A DNA stretch of 64,000 nt, from positions 310,001 through 374,000 of the forward strand of contig NZ_WXEY01000001.1 in the NCBI RefSeq assembly GCF_009877425.1. Reading direction: 5' to 3'. Made by a program: the position numbers and the translations under genes. Position 1 is the stretch's first letter; each line of letters starts with the position of its first letter. Under the pieces are notes generated by a model. It had not been told where the DNA came from, made no database searches, and saw only the letters and a program-made list of their open reading frames with translations. The stretch comes from Heliomicrobium undosum (GTDB lineage Bacteria > Bacillota > Desulfitobacteriia > Heliobacteriales > Heliobacteriaceae). This document shows, in pieces, positions 25,357 to 32,624 of this stretch.

Positions 25357-25408
25357 TACGAATAATATATACAACCTCTCTTAAGAGAGGTTGTATATAT
25401 TATTCGTA
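25357..25408. repeat. 52-bp perfect palindrome without spacer
   Basis: Positions 25357-25382 are the exact reverse complement of 25383-25408: two 26-bp arms, no mismatch and no loop, centred on CTT/AAG. There is no U run on either side that would make it an ordinary terminator. It lies in the 256-bp space between the divergent HTH gene and the DUF4258 gene. Confidence 0.95.
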
Positions 25409-25524
25409 TAAGGGGTAATTGATTTTTTTCTTCTGAATGTTTAGGATAAAGCCAAAGCTTTGTAATTTTTTCGGATAATAAGCTTTAATCTGCATATTAG
25501 TGGTATCGGGGGAGAAACTATTTA

Positions 25525-25845
25525 ATGAACCCCTGGATCGTCTTGCTGAGAAAAGCTGCCGAAGACGTTTCTTATGAAATTTCTGAGCACGCGGCTAATA
25601 GAATGCTTGAGAGAAATGTTTTGCCTACAGATCTACAGAACTGTTGTGCTACCGGCCAAGTAATAGACGAACAACGGTTCGGTGCCGACGTTAAAGTCGT
25701 GCTAGAGTCAAGAGACAGAAACGGAATCCCGTTTTACGCAGTTGTAGCTTTATCGTTCCCTCAACCAACCGTAGTTACGGTTTGCAGGTTCCGAAAAGAT
25801 ACATGGGCCGATATTGGCTACCTTGCCAGAAGGAAACGGCGATGA
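25525..25845 (+). CDS. DUF4258-family protein, probable toxin of a toxin-antitoxin-like pair
   Basis: 106 residues. YEISEHAANRMLERNVLPTDLQNCCATGQVIDE followed by GIPFYAVVALSFPQPTVVTVCRF matches the DUF4258 fold, related to BrnT/MqsR-like small RNases: a conserved His-x-x-x-Arg-M helix followed by a beta sheet. ATG start with GGGGGAG 10 nt upstream; a short dyad AAAGCTT / AAGCTTT (25455-25486) lies in the promoter region. It is followed at once by a YgiT-type zinc-finger gene, the usual partner. Toxicity is inferred from the pairing. Confidence 0.75.
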   Translation: MNPWIVLLRKAAEDVSYEISEHAANRMLERNVLPTDLQNCCATGQVIDEQRFGADVKVVLESRDRNGIPFYAVVALSFPQPTVVTVCRFRKDTWADIGYLARRKRR

Positions 25846-25859
25846 AAGGAGTCATGAAA

Positions 25860-26180
25860 ATGAAATGCTATATTTGCGATCATGAAATGGTACGTTCAAC
25901 AATAGATAAAGCCATCGTGATAAACAACAATAAGGTAGTAGTTAGGGATACACCTGTATGGGTATGCACTGACTGCGGGGAGAAAAAATTCGAAGCTAAA
26001 GTTCTTCTTCAGGTGCAAAAAATAGCAGAAGAATATCTAAAGGAGAAAAATGGGAAAACGCAGTGCCAAAGAGGACAACTTACTGGTTCAAAACCTATTC
26101 GTCCTTTAGAAATGTCACTTCCTCTTCCACCAATTAATCTAGCATATTTGGTAGCTAACCAACAGACATCACATTATTAG
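25860..26180 (+). CDS. YgiT-type zinc-finger protein, probable antitoxin partner
   Basis: About 106 residues. MKCYICDHEM...VWVCTDCGEKKFEA has the two CxxC pairs of the MqsA/YgiT zinc finger. The usual C-terminal HTH of MqsA is absent; instead there is a short tail with QKIAEEYLKEKN and then a non-conserved segment. Start options are 25842 (overlapping the previous stop), 25854 and 25860; I take 25860, which has AAAGGAG 8 nt before it. In the same transcript as the DUF4258 gene and closed by a terminator. Confidence 0.75.
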   Translation: MKCYICDHEMVRSTIDKAIVINNNKVVVRDTPVWVCTDCGEKKFEAKVLLQVQKIAEEYLKEKNGKTQCQRGQLTGSKPIRPLEMSLPLPPINLAYLVANQQTSHY

Positions 26181-26181
26181 A

Positions 26182-26221
26182 AAAAAGCCCCGCTCTGCAT
26201 AAGAGTCACGGGGCTTTTTTA
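26182..26221 (+). terminator. intrinsic terminator after the DUF4258/YgiT pair
   Basis: Arms AAAAAAGCCCCG and CGGGGCTTTTTT; symmetrical A/T tracts make it usable on both strands. Confidence 0.85.
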
Positions 26222-26310
26222 CGTGAATCGTTTTTAATTCCGGTGTGGAACAGTTTCGCAGTCGGTAAAAAGCAGCGGCGTTCTTTGAATCGATGATGGA
26301 AAGGATGGCG

Positions 26311-26658
26311 ATGATGAAAAACAAGAGTGGACAACTCCAGTTGATCGACATCCCAGCTCTCGTCTCTGCCTGCACAGAAAAATGGATGAATCTGTCCCTC
26401 AGTCAGGTCAACGACGCTGTGATTCGTCTCGGCGTCATTGAAGGCGAGTTTCACTGGCACAAGCATAACCGGGAGGATGAGTTTTTCCTCGTCGTCTCGG
26501 GAAAATTGTTCATCGACCTGGAAGACCGAACTGTGGAACTGTTGCCCCAGCAGGGATTCACGGTGCCCCTCGGGGTGCTGCACCGGACGCGCGCCCCGGA
26601 ACGCACGGTGATCCTGATGGTGGAGAAAAATACTGTCGACCCGAAAGGCGATGAATAA
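26311..26658 (+). CDS. Small single-domain cupin protein
   Basis: About 115 residues. Cupin motif 1 is FHWHKHNREDEFFLVVSGKL (His, His and Glu metal ligands); motif 2 is VPLGVLHRTRAPE (His). Such stand-alone cupins bind a metal and may be isomerases, dioxygenases or sensors; nothing here fixes the activity. ATG 26311 has GGAAAGG 6 nt upstream. Own terminator follows. It returns to the GC-rich composition of the host and lies between the AT-rich island and the minus-strand activase-associated gene. Confidence 0.85.
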   Translation: MMKNKSGQLQLIDIPALVSACTEKWMNLSLSQVNDAVIRLGVIEGEFHWHKHNREDEFFLVVSGKLFIDLEDRTVELLPQQGFTVPLGVLHRTRAPERTVILMVEKNTVDPKGDE

Positions 26659-26689
26659 GCAACAGCTTGATTTTTTGAATAAATACGTT

Positions 26690-26724
26690 AGCCCCGACCT
26701 GTATCTCATGGTCGGGGCTTTTTG
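26690..26724 (+). terminator. intrinsic terminator after the cupin gene
   Basis: Arms AGCCCCGACC and GGTCGGGGCT followed by TTTTG. Confidence 0.85.
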
Positions 26725-26790
26725 TTTGCAAAAGCATCCAACTACGTGGATACGGAAAGGAACCGTCCAAATCACAAATTCTTCGCCCGA

Positions 26791-27894
26791 TTACCCCTCC
26801 GCCGCCGTAGCCGCCTCCGCCGTCTCCCGCCGCCGGGCCACTAGGTCGACAAAAGCCTCCAACCGCGTGACCACGCCGGCTTCCCCGGTATGCTCGTCCA
26901 CGGTCAGCAGCAGATAGGGCACGTTGCCAAGCCGGCGGGCGTGGCGTTCCACCATCTCGCCGACGAGGCTGTCGGGTCCGCAACCGAAGGCAGCCACATA
27001 GATCAGGCCGTCGATGGGCCCCTTCAACAGGTGCAGGGAACCGCCCAGCATCTGCTGCCCAAAGGACCAGAACAACCGCTTCGGCAAGTGGCTCGTGGCT
27101 ACACGCGTCTTTTCTTCTGTCACGGCCATCGGCGTCACCACCCGGATGCCGCGGGACTTCAGTTTGTCCAGCAGGTTCATGCTGGTGAAGGGATCGAACA
27201 ACTGGTAAGGATGGCCGGCGACGGCGATGCGCGGTTCTTCTCCGGTCATCGGTTCCCGGTGGCGCGATGGCAGCCGTGGCAGCAGACCGCCCGGTTCGAG
27301 GACGCGGCCGCTTTTTTCCCAGCGCGCCAGGGCGATGGGCGGATATTCTCCCTGCAACAGCCGTCCTTCAAACTCGTCTTGGGCCTTCCGGGCCACCTTG
27401 AAGGCCTCTCGTGCGCGGTTGCGCGAGAAGTTCAGTTTTCTGGCTGCTTCGGTCAAGGCTTTTTCCCAACCCCCGCCGGGGAGACGGGTGTTGACATCGA
27501 CGACAAGCAGCGGCGGGTAACCGCCGTCAAAGGCGGCTGCTCCCCGGATCATATCGGGAAGCCCCAAGAACTTCGGGCAGAGGTAGGTCTTCGGCTGGAC
27601 GCTGATGATCCGGGGCGTGAAGACATGGTCCGCTTTCCCCGAAAGGGCTTTCACATGGCCGTAGTACATCTTGACGGGAAGGCATGCCTCATCGACGGCC
27701 GCGCGGACGCCCTGATCGAGAAGCGCCTTGTTGGTCCGCGGCGACAGGGCGACGGCGCAACCCAAGGCCTCAAAGAAGGCCCGCCACAGCGGAAGGTACT
27801 CGTAATAGCCGAGTGCCCGGGGGATGCCGATGACCGGCGGTCGTTCCACCTCCGCTTTGGGCGGGCGCATCGTCAATACCGACGTGATTTTCAC
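26791..27894 (-). CDS. Activase-associated protein (DUF2229-type)
   Basis: 367 residues. N-terminal GIPRALGYYEYLPLWRAFFEALG is the opening of DUF2229, followed by EACLPVKMYYGHV and ISVQPKTYLCPKFLG with candidate cluster cysteines. The end (LLTVDEHTGEAGVVTRLEAF) mirrors the gene at 22847. It starts inside the spoVAF stop (ATGA overlap), so it is translated together with a sporulation gene. Its usual partners lie 2.8 kb downstream, beyond the AT-rich insertion. Function unknown. Confidence 0.72.
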   Translation of the reverse strand: MKITSVLTMRPPKAEVERPPVIGIPRALGYYEYLPLWRAFFEALGCAVALSPRTNKALLDQGVRAAVDEACLPVKMYYGHVKALSGKADHVFTPRIISVQPKTYLCPKFLGLPDMIRGAAAFDGGYPPLLVVDVNTRLPGGGWEKALTEAARKLNFSRNRAREAFKVARKAQDEFEGRLLQGEYPPIALARWEKSGRVLEPGGLLPRLPSRHREPMTGEEPRIAVAGHPYQLFDPFTSMNLLDKLKSRGIRVVTPMAVTEEKTRVATSHLPKRLFWSFGQQMLGGSLHLLKGPIDGLIYVAAFGCGPDSLVGEMVERHARRLGNVPYLLLTVDEHTGEAGVVTRLEAFVDLVARRRETAEAATAAEG

Positions 27895-29759
27895 CGTCTG
27901 GATCCTCCCACTTTCGACTTAAACCAACTCCACAACCCGCGCCGGTGCTTGCGCCAACGCAAAGGTTCACGGAGACCGGGGTGGTCAGGTTCTCCTGCAA
28001 CATCCGTTTCTTCAAACAGTTCCCCAACTTGGCGTCTGTCATGCCCGTGAAGCCCGCCATGGTGACCGCCGGGACTCATGTCGTAACGGCTCTGGCTCGC
28101 GCCGCCTATGCCATGACCGCTGCCGGCATTCTCCGCCCCAGCTCCGCCCTGTTCAGGACCTGTTTCACCCACATTCCCGTATTCCGCTTTGCCGGACACC
28201 GCCTTGCCGGAGGTGGCGCCGCCGGCTGAACCGGCATAGGGATCGGGGAGCCGGTCGGGGTCAATCGGATCGAGCAACTGCGGCCGCAACCGCTTGGCCG
28301 GCACAGGCGCCCGCAGAAGGGCCACGGGGATCATCTTGGCATTGGTCGGCGCAATCGGCCAGAAGTAGGGTCGGCCAAAGGATTTCGTCCGCATGACGAG
28401 GGCCAGGAAGGCGGCGATGCCAACCAGTAATCCAGGCAGGCCGAAAATGGCCACCATCACGATGAGAAACAGGCGTATTAACCGGTTTGCCTGTCCCAGT
28501 TCATAGGAGGGGGTGGCAAAGGTGCCCACCGCCGCCACGGCCAGGTACAGGATGATTTCGGGGTTGAAGAGACCAACCTCGATGGCGACTTCGCCAATCA
28601 TGAAGGCGGCGATCAATCCGAGAGCGGTCGCCAACGGTGACGGCGTATGGACTGCGGCCATGCGCAGCATGTCCAACCCCACCTCGGCGATCAGCACCTG
28701 GCCTACTATCGGGACGCTCCCCATCTCCTTCGGCCCGATGAAAGCCAGCCAGGGCGGCAGCAACGCCGGGTTGATGGCGTACATCAACCAGAGAGGCAGA
28801 ATAAAGAGGGAAGCGAAAATGGCTGCATAGCGGACCATCCGCAAAAAGACGCCCACCGGCGCATTCTGCCGGTATTCCTCGGCATGTTCTAAGTGATGAA
28901 AGACAGTCACCGGCGCGATCATCACCGACGGCGATGTGTCTACCAGCACCAGCACATGGCCTTCAAAGAGATGCATGGCCGCCACATCGGGCCGTTCCGT
29001 GTAACGCACCCGGGGGTAGGGGTTCCAATCGCCCTGGGTGAGGAACTCCTCCAGCGTTTTTTCGGCCATGGGTAGACCGTCGATGTCGACAGCGTTGATG
29101 CGGTCGGTGATCTCCTGCACCAGTTCGGGGGAAGCGATGTCTTCAATGTAGGCGACGGCCACGTCTGTCTGTGAACGCCGGCCCACCTGCAACAGCTTGA
29201 AGCGCAATCGCGGATCGCGCACACGCCGGCGGATCAGGGCGGTGTTCGTGACGATTGTTTCGGTGAAGCCGTCGCGGCTGCCCCGGACGACCCGCTCGAT
29301 GTCCGGTTCTTGCGGCTGCCGTCCCGGCATCTGGCGGGCTTCGACGACGATGGCCTTTTTTTCGCCATCGAAGAGAAAAGCGACCCGGCCGGAGAGGATA
29401 TGGTAGTAGACCTGCCGGAGTTTGGCCTCCGTCGTGACCTGCAGGTAGAAGAGATGGTGATCCATCAGCCGGTCGATGTCGAAGGCGCCCTTGTCCTTCG
29501 CTTCTTTTTCAAAGGCGTCGAGGGACTTCATGATTTGGAGCAGGTCCAGGTCTTTTGTAAAGCCGTTGACATAGTACATGGCGGTTTTGCGGCCGGCGAT
29601 CTCCATCTCCCGGCAGGCGATATCAAAGCCGACGTTGACGCCCAACTCCGAATTCATCTGGAGGATGTTCGTCTTTAAATCGGCGACCAGTTCTTCCTCG
29701 GAGAGCACTGTCTGCCGCAGTTCTTTTTTTGTTTGCTCCTGCTTCTTTGCTTCGCTCAT
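27891..29759 (-). CDS. spoVAF: Stage V sporulation protein AF (GerA-family membrane protein)
   Basis: 622 residues. N-terminal soluble domain of GerA A-subunits, including SRDGFTETIVTNTALIRRRVRDPRLR, then four to five membrane helices from about residue 300 to 470 with PPWLAFIGPKEMG and FATPSYELGQANRLIRL. SpoVAF belongs to the channel-associated germination machinery of the spore inner membrane. A C-terminal extension of over 100 residues is rich in Gly/Ser/Ala and His (GGHHGGLHGHDRR), making it clearly longer than Bacillus SpoVAF (about 490). ATG follows GGAG and the spoVAE stop directly. Confidence 0.9.
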   Translation of the reverse strand: MSEAKKQEQTKKELRQTVLSEEELVADLKTNILQMNSELGVNVGFDIACREMEIAGRKTAMYYVNGFTKDLDLLQIMKSLDAFEKEAKDKGAFDIDRLMDHHLFYLQVTTEAKLRQVYYHILSGRVAFLFDGEKKAIVVEARQMPGRQPQEPDIERVVRGSRDGFTETIVTNTALIRRRVRDPRLRFKLLQVGRRSQTDVAVAYIEDIASPELVQEITDRINAVDIDGLPMAEKTLEEFLTQGDWNPYPRVRYTERPDVAAMHLFEGHVLVLVDTSPSVMIAPVTVFHHLEHAEEYRQNAPVGVFLRMVRYAAIFASLFILPLWLMYAINPALLPPWLAFIGPKEMGSVPIVGQVLIAEVGLDMLRMAAVHTPSPLATALGLIAAFMIGEVAIEVGLFNPEIILYLAVAAVGTFATPSYELGQANRLIRLFLIVMVAIFGLPGLLVGIAAFLALVMRTKSFGRPYFWPIAPTNAKMIPVALLRAPVPAKRLRPQLLDPIDPDRLPDPYAGSAGGATSGKAVSGKAEYGNVGETGPEQGGAGAENAGSGHGIGGASQSRYDMSPGGHHGGLHGHDRRQVGELFEETDVAGEPDHPGLREPLRWRKHRRGLWSWFKSKVGGSRR

Positions 29760-30350
29760 TCAATCGACTCCATTGTTCCCGGCCCGCCGCAGGATCTCCA
29801 GCAAGGCCTGGGTGGTGATGGGCGCGCCGCGCCGGACGTGATCCGCCCCTTGCATCTTCCCCGTATCACCGGTGCCGATAATCACCGGGATGGGCAGTTG
29901 GGTCAGTGTCTCCACCGTATCCCCTTCCAGGTAGCGGTTGCCCGGCGGTTCGGGGTAGCCGTTCTTGTCTACAGGACCATCCACAAGGCGACCGTAGCGG
30001 TCAACCGACTGGTCGACGGTGATCCCTTCCGCGCCCAGGGTGTTGGAAGCCACCGCCACAGCGCCGATCAACTCGATCCGGTCGTCGTGGCTGATTTCCC
30101 AAAGCGCCTGTTCCCCTTTCCCCATCCCGACGGCGCCCCGGTCGTCGACCATGACTACGACTGGATCGTGGGGCGTAGACAGGATCATCTGGGCCAGCTT
30201 CTTGCCGGTCACCGGCGTCGGGTTGCCTGCCGATAGGGAAATGCACCGCCCACCGATACGCCGCGTCGCTGATTCGACGGCCTTCCGGGCCACCTTGTCG
30301 CCGTCGGTGATGACGATGACTCGTCGTTTTTTCGCTGTTTCCGCCGTCAT
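29760..30350 (-). CDS. spoVAEa: Stage V sporulation protein AE, soluble SpoVAEa type
   Basis: 196 residues, no membrane segment. KKRRVIVITDGDKVARKAVESATRRIGGRCISLSAGNPTPVTG is the diagnostic N-terminus; GADHVRRGAPITTQALLEIL closes it. SpoVAEa interacts with the SpoVAF/FigP-type germinosome components in Bacillus. Start ATG with GGGGAGGTG upstream. The channel genes spoVAA-AD that usually stand before it are absent from this operon and must be elsewhere or missing. Confidence 0.9.
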   Translation of the reverse strand: MTAETAKKRRVIVITDGDKVARKAVESATRRIGGRCISLSAGNPTPVTGKKLAQMILSTPHDPVVVMVDDRGAVGMGKGEQALWEISHDDRIELIGAVAVASNTLGAEGITVDQSVDRYGRLVDGPVDKNGYPEPPGNRYLEGDTVETLTQLPIPVIIGTGDTGKMQGADHVRRGAPITTQALLEILRRAGNNGVD

Positions 30351-30367
30351 GCGTCACACCTCCCCGA

Positions 30368-30568
30368 CTAGTATGAATCGTGATCGGCTCTTTTTATGCG
30401 CAAAAAAAGACCTGCCGGGATTTCCCGGTCAGGTCCCTGTTTCCACACAAGGATTGCTTCCTTCGGCGGCTTTTCCCCCCGCCAGGTCCACCAGGCGCCC
30501 ACGCCGCCAAGCAACGCCAGCACCAGGATGCCCACGATCCAACGGCGTCTCTTTGGAGCGTTCAACAA
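30368..30568 (-). CDS. Small single-pass membrane protein in the spoVA locus
   Basis: 66 residues: basic start (LNAPKRRR), one hydrophobic helix WIVGILVLALLGGVGAWWTW, and a polar tail. TTG start with GAGGTGGTGAGG upstream; it ends 17 nt before spoVAEa. No family recognised. Context suggests a forespore or sporulation role. Confidence 0.5.
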   Translation of the reverse strand: MLNAPKRRRWIVGILVLALLGGVGAWWTWRGEKPPKEAILVWKQGPDREIPAGLFLRIKRADHDSY

Positions 30569-30765
30569 GCCTCACCACCTCGTCAGACGCGCGCCGTCGC
30601 TACAACTTCCCCGTCGATTCGGCTGCGTCATGATTATATGTCGTGTATGTAGGCGCTGACGCCTTTTCCTTTGGACCGCCCTCCTATCGTATAGCCGGTC
30701 GCTACGGCTTGCCGATGGGTTTGATGTGATCGCTGTCTTCCTTTTTTAGCCTGTCCCTTTCCTCG

Positions 30766-30840
30766 CCGCTTATGCCTCAGCCGCTTAAAGCCCGCTTAAT
30801 GCCCCAGCCGATTATGTCCTGTCTGCTTATGCCCTGTCCG
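30766..30840. repeat. degenerate 15-bp tandem repeats after sigF
   Basis: About five imperfect copies of a 15-bp unit resembling CGCTTATGCCCTGTC in the 285-bp gap between sigF and the small membrane-protein gene. The rest of that gap (30569-30765) shows no gene or clear promoter. Confidence 0.6.
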
Positions 30841-30853
30841 CGTCGTCGTCTGC

Positions 30854-31648
30854 TCACGCCCCGTCCTCATGGGGCGGCGTTTGGCTTAACATGTCGCGGA
30901 TCTTTTTCAGCGCCGCGCGCTCGATGCGAGAGATCTGCACCTGTGAGAGACCGACCAGCGTGGCCACCTCTGTCTGCGTTTTGTCCTGGAAAAAGCGCAT
31001 CTCTAAAATCTCCCGCTCCCGCGCCGCCAGCCGGGACAGGACATCCTTCAAAGCCAGGTGATCAAACCATGCGCTTTCCTCGGTTCCCACGGAGGCCAGT
31101 TGGTCCAGGAGAAAGATGGGATCGCCGTCATCCTGGTAGAGGGTCTCATGGATCGAGGTGGGGAGTTGGACCGCCTCCAGCGCTTCGACCACATCCTCCA
31201 CAGGCATGTTCATGGCGCCGGCGATCTCCTGCACCGTCGGCTCCCGTCCCAAGGAACCGTTCAGTTCCTGCCGGACCCGGTGGATGCGCTGAGCGATCTC
31301 TTTGTAGGATCGACTGACCTTCACCGGGCTGTCGTCGCGGAGAAAACGCCGGATCTCGCCGACGATCATGGGGACAGCGTAGGTGCTGAAGCGGACATTA
31401 TAGGAGAGATCGAACTTATCGATAGCCTTGATCAGGCCAATCACGCCGATTTGGAAGAGATCCTCCAACTCATAGCCCCGGTGCTGGAAGCGCTGGACCA
31501 GGTTGAAGACGAGGCGCAGGTTGCACTGGATCAGCCGTTCCCTCGCGTCGCCATCGCCATCCTTGGCCAAGCGGAGCAGCCGTGTCGTCTCTTCCTCGCC
31601 GAGAAGGGGAAAACGGGGGAGGTTCATCTCCGAAAGTCGTTGATTCAT
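30854..31648 (-). CDS. sigF: RNA polymerase sigma-F factor
   Basis: 264 residues, the first forespore-specific sigma factor. Region 2: RLIQCNLRLVFNLVQRFQHRGYELEDLFQIGVIGLIKAIDKFD and FSTYAVPMIVGEIRRFLRD; region 4: LAAREREILEMRFFQDKTQTEVATLVGLSQVQISRIERAAL. It ends the spoIIA operon and is held inactive by SpoIIAB, encoded 13 nt upstream. Start ATG preceded by a G-rich site (GGGGGG). Confidence 0.97.
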   Translation of the reverse strand: MNQRLSEMNLPRFPLLGEEETTRLLRLAKDGDGDARERLIQCNLRLVFNLVQRFQHRGYELEDLFQIGVIGLIKAIDKFDLSYNVRFSTYAVPMIVGEIRRFLRDDSPVKVSRSYKEIAQRIHRVRQELNGSLGREPTVQEIAGAMNMPVEDVVEALEAVQLPTSIHETLYQDDGDPIFLLDQLASVGTEESAWFDHLALKDVLSRLAAREREILEMRFFQDKTQTEVATLVGLSQVQISRIERAALKKIRDMLSQTPPHEDGA

Positions 31649-31661
31649 GGCGCCCCCCGCC

Positions 31662-32102
31662 TCACTGCACGGCCCGCATCGCCTGGCGACAGGCCTTGTA
31701 CATGCGCACCCGCGTCCCGCGGCCTACCTGGGAGTCCACATCCACTTTGTCCATAAAGGATTGCATAAAAACAAAGCCCATGCCCATCCGGTCGCCAAGG
31801 GTTGAAAAGGCCGGTTCCATCGCCTTGGCTACGTCGACGATGCCACGGCCGTAATCCTCCACGATCACCTCCAGCCCTTCCGGGTCAGCGGTGATCGTCA
31901 GGTATACGAGGCCGTTGGGACGGTTCTGGTAGCCATGCAGGATGGCGTTGGAAACGGCTTCCGACACGGCCACCTTGGCGTCATCGAGATCGGTTAAGGT
32001 AAAATCCATTCCGGCGAGCATGGTCGCCACGATCACCCGGGCCAACGCGACGTTCTCGGGAATGCTCGGAAACTCCAGCTTGACCTGATTTTTCGTCTTC
32101 AA
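31662..32102 (-). CDS. spoIIAB: Anti-sigma-F factor and SpoIIAA kinase SpoIIAB
   Basis: 146 residues, GHKL ATPase: N-box DDAKVAVSEAVSNAILHGY, G1 VEDYGRGIVD, G2 MGMGFVFMQSFMD, then GRGTRVRMYK. It binds sigma-F and phosphorylates SpoIIAA. TTG start overlapping the spoIIAA stop (TTGA), with GGAGGG 8 nt upstream, so the stoichiometry is fixed by coupling. Confidence 0.97.
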   Translation of the reverse strand: MKTKNQVKLEFPSIPENVALARVIVATMLAGMDFTLTDLDDAKVAVSEAVSNAILHGYQNRPNGLVYLTITADPEGLEVIVEDYGRGIVDVAKAMEPAFSTLGDRMGMGFVFMQSFMDKVDVDSQVGRGTRVRMYKACRQAMRAVQ

Positions 32103-32455
32103 CCCGTCTTCCCTCCTTCCAGCGCCCGCAGCGCCTCGACCTCGTTGGCATACCCCTCCATGAGCTTGTACATGCCGGAGAGCTCGATGATGCGATGGAC
32201 CGACCGGTTGGGGCCGGCCAGGGCCACCTTGCCACCCAGCGCTTTTACCCGTTTGTAGCGGCCGAGGATGAAGCCGATGCCGGAACTGTCGATGAAGTCG
32301 ACACCGCGCAGGTTAAAGACGAGGTGTTTGGCCTTCTGGCGCTCGATCTCCTTGTCGAGTCGCGGCCGCAGCGCCTCGGCGGCGCACAGGTCGATCTCCC
32401 CTTGAAGGCGCACCACCAGCGCGTTGCCATTGCGGTCTATATCCAAATCCACCAT
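32099..32455 (-). CDS. spoIIAA: Anti-anti-sigma factor SpoIIAA
   Basis: 118 residues, STAS domain, with the phosphorylatable serine in FIDSSGIGFILGRYK. Dephosphorylated SpoIIAA frees sigma-F from SpoIIAB. First gene of spoIIAA-spoIIAB-sigF. The upstream 70 bp contain AAAGGTTTT and CTGGAAAA (minus strand, 32484-32511), resembling a sigma-H promoter, but the spacer is about 2 bp too short, so I leave it as a weak hint. Confidence 0.97.
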   Translation of the reverse strand: MVDLDIDRNGNALVVRLQGEIDLCAAEALRPRLDKEIERQKAKHLVFNLRGVDFIDSSGIGFILGRYKRVKALGGKVALAGPNRSVHRIIELSGMYKLMEGYANEVEALRALEGGKTG

Positions 32456-32521
32456 GGTTCACCGCCTTTATGAAAATGCCCTTTATTTTCCAGTTTAATA
32501 GAAAAACCTTTTTTTGTAAAT

Positions 32522-32549
32522 AGAAAAAGCGAAGGTCTGCACCTTCGCT
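32522..32549 (-). terminator. intrinsic terminator between dacF and spoIIA
   Basis: Arms AGCGAAGGT and ACCTTCGCT followed on the minus strand by TTTTTCTA. It separates dacF from the spoIIA operon, unlike Bacillus where readthrough from dacF occurs. Confidence 0.85.
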
Positions 32550-32624
32550 CCGCTTGCTACTATGCGTCTGCCATTCATTATGATCTTGATTCGAATGGTC
32601 TTTTGCGAGCCGTTTTGCCAACTC

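Noticed and set aside
32484-32511. Sigma-H promoter of the spoIIA operon
   Set aside because: AAAGGTTTT and CTGGAAAA look right, but the spacer is about 9 bp instead of 11-12 and the consensus A after AGG is missing. Kept only as a hint.
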